Of a stretch of DNA of 64,000 nt, positions 20,468 through 28,213 are shown piece by piece. Each line of letters starts with the position of its first letter. Position 1 is the stretch's first letter. The notes below the pieces were generated by a model, which was not told where the DNA came from, searched no databases, and saw only the letters and a program-made list of their open reading frames with translations. The position numbers were made by a program, and so were the translations under genes. Source of the stretch: a virus; the IMG/VR virus record IMGVR_UViG_3300017991_000012, positions 16,108-80,107 of that record; one strand, 5' to 3'.

Positions 20468-20902
20468 CTACAGAATCCCCTCCTCCTGCATCGACAGATA
20501 GCCGTCGCCTACGATCACGCTGTCCAGTAACCTGATCCCCAGCAGCTCCGCGCACTCCTTCAGCCGCTTGATCAATACTCGATCCTCGTGGCTCGGCGTC
20601 GTGTCGCCACTCGGATGATTATGCACGAACGCGATCGCAGCCGCTCCGTCAACAATCGCCGGTCTGAATACCTCTCGTGGATGCACGAGACTCGCGGTCA
20701 GCGTTCCCAGGCTCACCAGGTGCTTGTCGATCAGCCGGTTCTTCTGGTTCAGCGTCACGACCAGGAACGCCTCCTGGCCCAGCTTTGCCGCGTCTTTCAC
20801 GGCCTTCACCAGGTCCCTGGCGTTCTTCACGTACGGTCCCTCGGTCTCGCGCACCTGCATCAGCTTCGCGTTCAAGCTCACTCCGAAGTAGCCTGCGCTC
20901 AT
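20468..20902 (-). CDS. RadC/JAB-domain protein
   Basis: 144 residues. EAFLVVTLNQKNRLIDKHL, the metal-binding motif FVHNHPSGDTTPSHED and LLDSVIVGDGYLSMQEEG define the RadC (MPN+/JAB) domain. The N-terminal HhH of bacterial RadC is absent, as in many phage and mobile-element versions. Role in DNA transactions is suggested by context only. GGAGGACG precedes the ATG; it is the last gene before P6. Confidence 0.8.
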   Translation of the reverse strand: MSAGYFGVSLNAKLMQVRETEGPYVKNARDLVKAVKDAAKLGQEAFLVVTLNQKNRLIDKHLVSLGTLTASLVHPREVFRPAIVDGAAAIAFVHNHPSGDTTPSHEDRVLIKRLKECAELLGIRLLDSVIVGDGYLSMQEEGIL

Positions 20903-20914
20903 CGTCCGTCCTCC

Positions 20915-21139
20915 TCACACGCGGATTGCGTCCAGTCCCAGCTCGTCAATCAGCGCACAATAGGCCTGGTACAGATCCTGGCTCGTGAAGCTCAGGCTCT
21001 TGTCCTGCGCTCCGAACCAGCAGTACAGGTACGAATGCACGATCGCCAGCTTGCCGGAATCAGCCAACACGTAGTAGTGATCGTCCCGTCGCGCCTTCTT
21101 CGCCAACTCCTTGATCTGCTCCTTGTTTGGTCCTGCCAT
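20915..21139 (-). CDS. Small hypothetical protein
   Basis: 74 residues starting MAGPNKEQIKELAKKARRD. HYYVLADSGKLAIVHSYLY suggests a beta hairpin. AGGAGGAAGGACG sets the start. No family recognised. Confidence 0.6.
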   Translation of the reverse strand: MAGPNKEQIKELAKKARRDDHYYVLADSGKLAIVHSYLYCWFGAQDKSLSFTSQDLYQAYCALIDELGLDAIRV

Positions 21140-21150
21140 CGTCCTTCCTC

Positions 21151-21345
21151 CTATGCAACCGCGGCTGTGGTGATCACCAGCCGACCGTCCCTGACCGCCT
21201 TCTCCAAGTGCTTGCACCACTTGGCGTCACGCCGGCTGAACTTCCAAGCCGGGCACGTGCAGTACACCACGTCGTCTGCTCCGCGCCTGATCTCGTACTT
21301 CTTGCCGGCCTTGCTCGCGCTTTCGACCTCGAATAGTACTGTCAT
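21151..21345 (-). CDS. SWIM-type zinc-finger protein
   Basis: 64 residues. CTCPAWKFSRRDAKWCKHL fits the SWIM pattern (C-x-C-x(n)-C-x-H), which binds DNA or proteins. The domain fills nearly the whole protein. GGAGGACGGACG precedes the ATG, the same leader as at 20902 and 21548. Confidence 0.75.
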   Translation of the reverse strand: MTVLFEVESASKAGKKYEIRRGADDVVYCTCPAWKFSRRDAKWCKHLEKAVRDGRLVITTAAVA

Positions 21346-21356
21346 CGTCCGTCCTC

Positions 21357-21548
21357 CTAGATCAGCCCGCAGATCTGACCCATGTATACGTTGTAGGCAC
21401 AGACCTCGTCGTCCGTCATCTCGGCCAAGACACTCATCTCGGCCTCTTCGTACTTATCCCACGTGCTCTCATCGTCATCATCCCAGCCACGCCTTCTGGC
21501 CTCGTCGAGCACGATCCTTCTGGTCTCTTGTCCGCTGATGCTCTTCAT
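21357..21548 (-). CDS. Small acidic hypothetical protein
   Basis: 63 residues with RRGWDDDDESTWDKYEEAE in the middle. GGAGGACGGACG precedes the ATG. It follows the zincin gene directly. Function unknown. Confidence 0.6.
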   Translation of the reverse strand: MKSISGQETRRIVLDEARRRGWDDDDESTWDKYEEAEMSVLAEMTDDEVCAYNVYMGQICGLI

Positions 21549-21559
21549 CGTCCGTCCTC

Positions 21560-21934
21560 CTATGCGTTGTCAATCGCTCGCGCCAGCCCAATAACCTCTT
21601 GTTCAATCTCGTAGTGCCTGATCTTCTCGGCGCCCTTGCCAACCACGTTCTTGCACGAAAAGCAGTATGTTTCTCCCTCAATGCACTGTTGCACCCAATG
21701 CGCTATCTCGTGTGCGATCGTTAGGTACGACGCTCCAATCTTCACCCTGATGATGTGCTCTGCGAGCAGGTTGTCCTTCGTGAAGCCCTTGGCTATGTAT
21801 TCGCCTTCTGCTCCGCGCACGCCACCGACCTCGATGGTTGGGTCGTTCTCGTCCGCTATGCCATAGAACCTTCTTGCGCGTTCGGCCCAGGCCTCTATTT
21901 TGAAGGCTTTGATTTCCTTTTTTCCACTCTTCAT
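21560..21934 (-). CDS. Zincin-like metallopeptidase-fold protein
   Basis: 124 residues starting MKSGKKEIKAFK. YLTIAHEIAHWVQQC contains the HExxH zinc site, followed by a Cys pair and by EIEQEVIGLARAID, which could give the third ligand. Small phage zincins of IrrE/SprT type are known, with unclear targets. AGGAGAGCGAC sets the ATG; it is the first early gene after promoter P7. Confidence 0.65.
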   Translation of the reverse strand: MKSGKKEIKAFKIEAWAERARRFYGIADENDPTIEVGGVRGAEGEYIAKGFTKDNLLAEHIIRVKIGASYLTIAHEIAHWVQQCIEGETYCFSCKNVVGKGAEKIRHYEIEQEVIGLARAIDNA

Positions 21935-21968
21935 GTCGCTCTCCTGAGTAGTGAACCAAGACAATAGT

Positions 21969-21996
21969 AGTATACACCACAGGCCACGTTTGTCAA
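21969..21996 (-). promoter_or_regulatory. Early promoter P7 (CACTTGACAAA family) with AT-rich upstream region
   Basis: -35 TTGACA at 21991-21996, -10 TATACT at 21969-21974, 16-bp spacer. The 40 bases upstream are A/T-rich (AAAAAACAGCAAAATAAATA), like an UP element, and the 37-bp repeat array begins about 50 bases upstream. It is the first promoter of the early region. Confidence 0.85.
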
Positions 21997-22044
21997 GTGG
22001 ATTTGTATTTATTTTGCTGTTTTTTCGTCGAGTTATTTTTGTGG

Positions 22045-22720
22045 ATTTTTGCCTGGAAAACTAATCGCTCTGAGGTGCGCTGGTTTTGCCTGCAAGTACT
22101 CGGTCTCGAAAGCGTACAGCTGTTGCCTGCAAAAGCAGCGTGTCGGATCGTGCGTGGTTTTGCCTGCGAAGCGGTGACCTCGCGTCGCGCCATGTTTTTT
22201 CTGGAAAAGCTGCGTCTCGTTTCGAATTGGATTTTGCCTGGGAAGTGCTCGTCTCCTTTCGTCGTGAGTTTTCCCTGCAAAATCTATCGCTCGGATCGTA
22301 TCACGTTTTACCTGGGAAAGTTTGGTCTCGAATCGCGACGGTTTTTGCCTGAAAATCGGATCGCTCGCTTCGTCACAGGTTTTGCCTGCAAAGCGTGTTC
22401 GTCTGTGCGTCACGTGTTTTTCCTGAAAAAGCTATCACTCGTTTCGGCGCAGGTTTTTCCTGGAAAAGTTCGACGTCAGATCGTGACGTTTTTTGCCTGA
22501 AAAAGCTGCCGCTCCATGCGTCGCAGTTTTTGCCTGAAAAAGCCGTGCGTCGAAGCACGTCAGGTTTTGCCTGGAAATTGTCCTGCTCGCTTCGTCACAG
22601 GTTTTGCAGCCTAGATCAGGCGCTCGGCGGGAGTCGTGTTTTGCCTGCGAAAGCTGCGCGTCACAGACGCGCCAGGTTTGCCTGCGAAGTGACGTGCTCT
22701 CAGAGCATGGTGCTGTTGCA
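22045..22720. repeat. Tandem array, about 18 units of exactly 37 bp
   Basis: The core GCCTG or a one-base variant recurs at 22051, 22088, 22125, 22162, 22199, 22236, 22273, 22310, 22347, 22384, 22421, 22458, 22495, 22532, 22569, 22606 (degenerate), 22643 and 22680, with no indel. Box A is TTTTGCCTGSAAAAG, near-palindromic; some units keep the dyad by paired changes (TTTTTCCTGAAAAA near 22421). Box B, about 18 bp away, is CGCTCGNTTCGTCAC, with TC invariant. The rest varies. Neither strand carries a supported gene. The period equals about 3.5 helical turns. It lies between the late terminator and P7. Confidence 0.9.
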
Positions 22721-22763
22721 GAATAAAAATGGAGGCCTATCGCCGGGCGAACGATAGGCCTCC
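22721..22763 (-). terminator. Strong rho-independent terminator of the late operon
   Basis: On the minus strand GGAGGCCTATCG pairs perfectly with CGATAGGCCTCC (12 bp) around a 9-base loop, followed by ATTTTTATT. It ends the 40-kb late transcription unit before the repeat array. Confidence 0.9.
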
Positions 22764-22798
22764 GGTGGGTAGCCGCTGGGCTGGCGGCTGGTATGGAA

Positions 22799-23122
22799 TT
22801 ACGGATCGCCCGGCGGATCCTCTTCCAGGACCTTGTTCTTGTTCGCTCTCGCCAGTCGATACAGCTTGCGGAAGGCAGCCGGGCTTAGGACGTAGAACTT
22901 GTCCAGGTCCTTCAGCTGCACCTCGGCCTGGTTGTAGTCGAAGATCTTGCCCTCACGGATCTGGTACGGCACCATGTCTGCCGGCACCACGTTGTTCGCA
23001 TGCGCCGGATTTCTGAACGGATTGCCGCAGCCATAAAAACCGAACAGCAGCGCCACGATCATCAATGCAGTCAGCATTTTGATGACAATGCCATCGGCAA
23101 GCCTGTTGCGGTTCTCATTCAT
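22799..23122 (-). CDS. Small protein with N-terminal membrane anchor
   Basis: 107 residues starting MNENRNRLADGIVIK. A hydrophobic segment MLTALMIVALLFGFYGC at about 16-32 is followed by a polar C-terminal domain. The FYGC at its end resembles but does not fit a strict lipobox, so it is a membrane-anchored or possible lipoprotein; a spanin-like role at the end of the late operon is conceivable. GTAGGTGAGCAG precedes the ATG. Confidence 0.6.
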   Translation of the reverse strand: MNENRNRLADGIVIKMLTALMIVALLFGFYGCGNPFRNPAHANNVVPADMVPYQIREGKIFDYNQAEVQLKDLDKFYVLSPAAFRKLYRLARANKNKVLEEDPPGDP

Positions 23123-23130
23123 CTGCTCAC

Positions 23131-23253
23131 CTACTTTCTCTTCGGGCATTTCTGTCCCGCAGCCCGCCTTCGTCCGACTCCCCCCTTCTTTCCCTGGTAG
23201 CTCCCCTTGTACGGCCCAGTGCCGTCACGCACGCCACGTGCTGTCTTACCCAT
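23131..23253 (-). CDS. 40-residue basic phage protein
   Basis: MGKTARGVRDGTGPYKGSY followed by a Lys/Arg/Gly-rich end with a final Cys-Pro. The phrase GVRDGTGPYKGS recurs in small phage proteins of unknown function. GAGAGGAGTCGATG precedes the ATG. It overlaps the upstream gene by 8 bases. Confidence 0.6.
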   Translation of the reverse strand: MGKTARGVRDGTGPYKGSYQGKKGGVGRRRAAGQKCPKRK

Positions 23254-23479
23254 CATCGACTCCTCTCGTTTCTGGCCGTGGATCATCCAGCTCATCCACC
23301 AGCCTGCCCATTTCTTTGAGGTCGCCATCCAGTATGGCGTCATCCATCGAGTCCAGATCCTCGGTCAACGCATCGTCCGCTGCCATGTTCCGCTTGTCGC
23401 GCCTGACCTCCCGGCGCCAGCCGATGAACTCCGTGGCCGCAGCCAGCAAGCCGCCCAGCATTTTCAGGATGGTCATCAT
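23246..23479 (-). CDS. Small protein with N-terminal hydrophobic helix
   Basis: 77 residues. MMTILKMLGGLLAAATEFI is a short hydrophobic helix, followed by a basic stretch (WRREVRRDKR) and a very acidic C-terminus. Membrane association is likely; a lysis role is possible but unsupported. Confidence 0.55.
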   Translation of the reverse strand: MMTILKMLGGLLAAATEFIGWRREVRRDKRNMAADDALTEDLDSMDDAILDGDLKEMGRLVDELDDPRPETRGVDDG

Positions 23480-23488
23480 ATCGGTCTC

Positions 23489-23770
23489 CTAGATCAGCGG
23501 CGGAGTTGCATCTATATCTGCGCCGCCGTACAACAGTCGGTTTGACATGATGAAAACGGCATAGATCGCTGCTAGATGCTTGGCACGCGCCTCCGTCACT
23601 TCTCCGTCAGCAACCTTCTTATCAAGATCATCGTTTCTGTAGCACAGCATTCTGCCGTCGAATATGAAACTCTCGTGCTCCTGCAGCGAGTGTCCGAATG
23701 CTTTATTCAACCGTTCGAGATGCCCAGGCGCCTCTTCGACAGTAGAACTCGTCAGTCCGAATTTGATCAC
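23489..23770 (-). CDS. Hypothetical protein
   Basis: 93 residues, mixed alpha/beta, with AKHLAAIYAVFIMSNRLLYGG as the most hydrophobic part. It overlaps the end of the LamG fibre gene by four bases (ATGA), so it may be a fibre-associated protein or chaperone. No family recognised. Confidence 0.6.
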   Translation of the reverse strand: MIKFGLTSSTVEEAPGHLERLNKAFGHSLQEHESFIFDGRMLCYRNDDLDKKVADGEVTEARAKHLAAIYAVFIMSNRLLYGGADIDATPPLI

Positions 23771-25929
23771 AGCACGTTCTCCCTGTACGCGAACTGGCCA
23801 AGCGGATTATCAGGATCGGTGAACGCATACGGCACGGTCAGCGTCAGATACGGCCCTCTGGTGCTTCCCTGCCTGGCGCAGATCGCGACGTAAACCTGCT
23901 GCTCCTGCGTGAACGGATAATCGTATTCACGCGGCGTCTCGGCCAGGACCGTCGCCGTCGGCTCGCCGCTGGTATTGACCGGACTCGTGGTGCTGATCCA
24001 GATCGCGAAGTCATCCGGCAGCAAGGTCCCGAACTGCTCTCGCCACACCCAGTACAGGACTGTCCTGCTTATCGTCTGGTCATAGGCCGGGCTGCACCAT
24101 TCCAATGCCGGAGGCCTGCTGCCCTCGACTTCGACAATTCCACCAGGGCTTCCCTCGATATGCACCCTCAGCGTCTGGCCCTGCAGCCAGTCCTGCCACT
24201 GATAGCCGGCCAGCCAAAAGCGCAGATCATACGTGCCTGGCGCGAGATTGATTCCGCTCAGCTCCAACGGACTCGCGCCGGCATCGATAAACCCCAGGTC
24301 GGTCACGGCCCCGGTCGCGACATTCACGGCCTCACATGTGTAGCCTGCTTTGGTCCACACCGGACTGTCGGCATCCAGCTGTACGCGCTTCAGGCCATAG
24401 ACCCTGTACTCTGGCGTGAACTGCAGACGCTTAAGCGTTCTGACATTAAACAGCTGGTCTTTTGCCAGTCTGCTTCGATTGCGGCTGACTATCCTTGCGT
24501 CAAGCTGCAATCTTGCTGCACCGCGGCCGTCTAGCGTTGCATCAAAACCAAGCCGCCTTGAGTACAGCAAACTCTTGAAATCCGGCGAGAAGTCCAGTCT
24601 GGCCATCGCCCTCGTATCGAGCACCGGATCGAATGCCAGGCGCTTGCTGTAGCTCACCGAGTACGGTGCCGTCGGCGGCGTGAAGTTGCTGGTCCACCTG
24701 GCCACGTCGCTGTATCTGAACTCGTCGACGTTGCCGTTCCAGTATCCGGCATTGCTTTCGCGCCTGGCCCCGATCTTTAATGTGTCATCAGAAATGCTCG
24801 TGCTGTCACTGCCGGTCGTGGCCTGCGCCACGCCATCGATGTACAGCGTACAGGTCCCGCTGGCTCTGACTGCAGCCATGTGATGCCAGGCATCGTCGTC
24901 AACAGCACTGTCGCTTGTCGCCCTCTGCGCACCTCCGACATAGAAGTCCAGTTTGCCATTCGAGGAATCGATGAGTATCTTTGCATTGTTCCCGCCATGA
25001 TCAAACAGCCTTCTGCTGTAGCCGCCCTGCGTGCTTCTGGTGGCGGTCTTGAACCAGCAGTCGATCGTGAAGTCGCTCGTGCCGACTCCGAAGTCGCCGT
25101 TACTGAACACGGCCGCAAACACCGAACTCCCATTCAGATTAAGGCTTGAAGTCCATTTCTTTGTAGTAACATCGAAAGCGCTATCATCGCGCAAATTGAT
25201 GCCGTGCGGACTCAGTTCAGCCGTTGCATTACAGTGCCAGAGGAAAACGGTATTCGCATCCGATTCATATTCCGCTGTTGCTGGCGTGAATCCGCTTGTC
25301 CATCGCGCCGTATTGCTGATTCTGTATTCGTCAAGATGCCCGTCTACATATTGGCTTGGGCTTGCCTTGCCTGAGCATGCGAATGTAACTTCGGACGATG
25401 CGTTGAAAAGACTGTCTGATCCTATCGATCCCGTTCCCTTCGCAACCCCATCATGGAAGAATCTTATCGTGCTTCCATCTCGCACAACCGACATATGATA
25501 CCAAGTATCGACGGATATAGTCAAACCATCCGAATACATCTGCGTTACGGTTCCCGATCCCCCATCCGTCGAATAAGTGAATTGCAGCTTATACGTTCCG
25601 GAATCATTGTAGAATCGAAATCCGAATGATCGCTGATTTGTTCCTGTCTCATACTTGGCGATCAGTGAAACGTTGCTTCCGCTTCCCGGAAGACTTGTGA
25701 ATCGAACCCAACATTCAAGCGTGAAATCTCCGCTTCCGAAGTCGAAATCAGAATGATCCGCGACCCATGCGAATTCGTTAGAGGCCGGATCGTAACTTGT
25801 CTCTCCGAACTTCTTGACGTCCTTGTCAAACTTGTTGGTGTTCTGTTCGAAGTTAAGCGTATGGCCGGTGTTGCCCACGTCGCCATAGAAGTGCAGCACA
25901 GTCAGCGCATTGGCATCGATGCCAGGCAT
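23767..25929 (-). CDS. Tail fibre/tip protein with two LamG-type lectin domains
   Basis: 720 residues. Two concanavalin-A/LamG jelly-roll domains at about 45-235 (DFTLECWVRFTSL, WYHMSVVRDGSTIRFFHDG, HLDEYRISNTARW) and 255-425 (DFTIDCWFKTATRS, WHHMAAVRASGTCTLYIDG, VDEFRYSDVARW). Then a repeat region of K/R-R-L-x-F-D units (KRLAFDPVLDTRAMARLDF), then a beta-rich C-terminus with an ALEWCSPAYDQTISR segment. LamG domains bind glycans, fitting a host-recognition protein. GGAGTAGCGA precedes the ATG. Confidence 0.75.
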   Translation of the reverse strand: MPGIDANALTVLHFYGDVGNTGHTLNFEQNTNKFDKDVKKFGETSYDPASNEFAWVADHSDFDFGSGDFTLECWVRFTSLPGSGSNVSLIAKYETGTNQRSFGFRFYNDSGTYKLQFTYSTDGGSGTVTQMYSDGLTISVDTWYHMSVVRDGSTIRFFHDGVAKGTGSIGSDSLFNASSEVTFACSGKASPSQYVDGHLDEYRISNTARWTSGFTPATAEYESDANTVFLWHCNATAELSPHGINLRDDSAFDVTTKKWTSSLNLNGSSVFAAVFSNGDFGVGTSDFTIDCWFKTATRSTQGGYSRRLFDHGGNNAKILIDSSNGKLDFYVGGAQRATSDSAVDDDAWHHMAAVRASGTCTLYIDGVAQATTGSDSTSISDDTLKIGARRESNAGYWNGNVDEFRYSDVARWTSNFTPPTAPYSVSYSKRLAFDPVLDTRAMARLDFSPDFKSLLYSRRLGFDATLDGRGAARLQLDARIVSRNRSRLAKDQLFNVRTLKRLQFTPEYRVYGLKRVQLDADSPVWTKAGYTCEAVNVATGAVTDLGFIDAGASPLELSGINLAPGTYDLRFWLAGYQWQDWLQGQTLRVHIEGSPGGIVEVEGSRPPALEWCSPAYDQTISRTVLYWVWREQFGTLLPDDFAIWISTTSPVNTSGEPTATVLAETPREYDYPFTQEQQVYVAICARQGSTRGPYLTLTVPYAFTDPDNPLGQFAYRENVL

Positions 25930-25932
25930 TCG

Positions 25933-27258
25933 CTACTCCGTGTCTACTTCAAAGTCCACATACATTCTGGCCAGCGCACTGGTCACCGGCTTCTGTCCTG
26001 CGGGAATGTAAAACCGCTCCCACACACAGTATACGTCTGATGCCGCCAGGTTGCCGATGCTCAGCGCATCGGTCGTGTTCATCGGCGTCGTAAATGTCAC
26101 GCCGCTCGGCGCCGTGCTTTCGGTAGCCGGATCCTCGAACAGCTGCAGGTCCGGGCTGCCCATGTTCAGCGGCGCGTCCAGGCCAATATCCATCCACGGG
26201 CATGGAATGATATTGTCGCCTGCATTCCAGGCCGCAGCCGTGTACCCACGCATTCCGCCTGCTGGGTTCATCACGCTGTATTCGTTGCCGCTCTTGTTGT
26301 AGCAGTACCTGATGTCTTGCACCGTACCAGCGCCATCGATCTTCGCAATCCAACCGCTGTCCGGCCAGTTCGTGGCGTCCGTCACCTCCAACGTATCTGC
26401 ACCCGTCCCGATTCCGCCAGGACTACCGCTTGCCACGGTGCTGGCAACCGCGCCGTCGTCAGCATACGGATTCGGCAGGTAGCACTTGAGATCGTACAGG
26501 CTGCCACTTGCATGAACGTTGATCAGGCCAACTGGCCTGTAGATCGTGATCCCGCTCTCGGCCTCGGTGCCGGTTATCGGGCTGACGAACACGCCCAATG
26601 GCCTGGTCAGAACAATCGTGTCGCTCTGATCGCTGCCAGGGAAGGCACTGGCGTTGCGCTTCATCACGCAGTACTTGCTGGTGTTCGACTGTCCGGTGCC
26701 GCCGCCGACAAGCGTGAACTCCTCGTCCGTACTCAGGTTCGTTATGTCTACTCGCGCACCCTCGGTGCCGCCAGGTGGCGTCCATGTAGCTTCGATCGTG
26801 GCCGGACTACCTGAGCCGACATAGATCTTCAGCGTTCCGCTGCCTTCGTCGTTGATCATGTTGATGTTGATGAACTCGATGCCGGTGCAGTTCGTCGGCG
26901 TCAGATCCCAATCGTTCGGCACCATGCCGGGAATGCGCTGGTCGCCGATGAACTTGCCGCCGCGTAAGAGCGTGAACTTATCGCCGGCCACCACATCATT
27001 CGGCAACGCATCATCTACCGTGATCGTGGTCGTGCCGTCTGTGTAGCTGTTGACCCAGCTCCATTGATTGGCGTCTGCATTGTCGCCAACGTCCCAGCGC
27101 ATGAGACCGCCTTCCATGTTGGTCTTGCCGCTGAGCGCAGCGCAGATAGCCGTCCTCGCACTTCCACCGCTGCACGTGTATTGCGTTGGTGTGCCGCCGC
27201 TTTCGGTCAGGTCCTTGTCCAGGTAGCGGAGCACAAGGTCAGATACTGTCGCTCCCAT
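25933..27258 (-). CDS. Virion/tail-tip structural protein
   Basis: 441 residues, rich in Gly, Thr, Ser, Asp and predicted beta structure throughout (VDITNLSTDEEFTLVGGG, ADTLEVTDATNWPDSGW). Its length, composition and position between other tail-fibre genes indicate an exposed tail component. No domain is recognised with certainty. GTAAGGAGAAGAAA sets the start. Confidence 0.65.
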   Translation of the reverse strand: MGATVSDLVLRYLDKDLTESGGTPTQYTCSGGSARTAICAALSGKTNMEGGLMRWDVGDNADANQWSWVNSYTDGTTTITVDDALPNDVVAGDKFTLLRGGKFIGDQRIPGMVPNDWDLTPTNCTGIEFININMINDEGSGTLKIYVGSGSPATIEATWTPPGGTEGARVDITNLSTDEEFTLVGGGTGQSNTSKYCVMKRNASAFPGSDQSDTIVLTRPLGVFVSPITGTEAESGITIYRPVGLINVHASGSLYDLKCYLPNPYADDGAVASTVASGSPGGIGTGADTLEVTDATNWPDSGWIAKIDGAGTVQDIRYCYNKSGNEYSVMNPAGGMRGYTAAAWNAGDNIIPCPWMDIGLDAPLNMGSPDLQLFEDPATESTAPSGVTFTTPMNTTDALSIGNLAASDVYCVWERFYIPAGQKPVTSALARMYVDFEVDTE

Positions 27259-27268
27259 TTTCTTCTCC

Positions 27269-27841
27269 TTACGTTGTCAACGTCAGCTTCAGGCTCGCAC
27301 CGTCAAGCTCCATAACCGCATTCGCTACCAGGCTTGGAAGCCCGGTCAGCAGCCTCGGCCATGGATCCTTGGTGCTTTGCGCCCCACTATCCTTCCTGGC
27401 CTCGACCTTGAACCAGTAATAGATGCCGCCCCATCTCTCGACATCTCTTCCCATGATCCTGCTGTAGTACGTCGTCAGCGGCTCGTTCTCGACCGTCAGC
27501 AGCCTGGTGTACACTGTCTCGCCGGCCTGGCGATAGTAGATCCTGTACCTGTCTGCGTCCGAGACCGGCGCCCAGTAGATGAACGGCTTATCTTCATGCG
27601 GATCCTCAACTGCCTCGACGGTCACGCCGCTATCGACCTCATGCAGTTCTATGTGCGTTACGTCATCACCGGCAATAGGCACGTCCATTGTCTTGCTCGT
27701 GCTCGTGTGCGTAACCGGCCCGGCATAGTAAGTGCCATCGATGAACACCCACGCCAGCTTGTCCACATCGCCAGTCCAGGCAATCCGGATCAAGCTCGCG
27801 CTGATGTACGTGTACGTGATATTGCTTCGCAGGATTCTCAC
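27269..27841 (-). CDS. Fibronectin-III-like tail protein
   Basis: 190 residues from a GTG start that overlaps the preceding stop (GTGA). FIYWAPVSDADRYRIYYRQ and the final strands YYWFKVEARKD resemble an FnIII domain; the first 85 residues are another beta domain. Such modules decorate phage tails and help adhesion. Confidence 0.6.
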   Translation of the reverse strand: MRILRSNITYTYISASLIRIAWTGDVDKLAWVFIDGTYYAGPVTHTSTSKTMDVPIAGDDVTHIELHEVDSGVTVEAVEDPHEDKPFIYWAPVSDADRYRIYYRQAGETVYTRLLTVENEPLTTYYSRIMGRDVERWGGIYYWFKVEARKDSGAQSTKDPWPRLLTGLPSLVANAVMELDGASLKLTLTT

Positions 27842-28203
27842 TTCTGCTTTCTCTTTTCCGCCAGCACGGCCGCAAGTCGTTTTGCTTCCGCGACCATTGC
27901 CTTGTTCGGGTTCTTGCCAAGGAACTCCTTGCTCAGCTCGATGAAGCGTTTGCAGAACAGATCCATCTTATGGCAGGCCCTGGCATGGGCCGGGTCCTTC
28001 TTGCCCTTACCGTAATTATCCGGCACCGTCTTTTCAACCCAGCTGAATGACTGCAGCGCATACGGCAGGAACTTCGCAAAGCGCTTCTTGGTCTTGTCGC
28101 ATGCGAACGCCTGCAGCAGTGCCTTGAGAATCAGAATCAGGCACAGCAGAATCACCGCGCCAGCGCTCAGTCCTTCCGGCGTCAGTAGTTGTTCAAATTC
28201 CAT
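27838..28203 (-). CDS. Single-helix membrane protein, holin-like candidate
   Basis: 121 residues starting MEFEQLLTPEGLSAG. One hydrophobic helix (AVILLCLILILKALLQAF) is followed by a long basic cytoplasmic-type region. AAGGAGAACGAG fixes the ATG. Position in the tail-fibre region and shape allow a holin or anchor; no family is recognised and no endolysin is seen nearby. Confidence 0.55.
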   Translation of the reverse strand: MEFEQLLTPEGLSAGAVILLCLILILKALLQAFACDKTKKRFAKFLPYALQSFSWVEKTVPDNYGKGKKDPAHARACHKMDLFCKRFIELSKEFLGKNPNKAMVAEAKRLAAVLAEKRKQK

Positions 28204-28213
28204 CTCGTTCTCC

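Noticed and set aside
22045-22720. CRISPR array or phage mini-array
   Set aside because: The period is 37 bp in total, with only about 15 bp plus a second short box conserved; there are no full-length identical repeats separated by unique spacers and no cas genes.
21997-22757. Open frames on both strands through the repeat array
   Set aside because: A 37-bp unit shifts phase every copy and contains no stop codons in its core, so long frames arise by default. No ribosome sites precede them.
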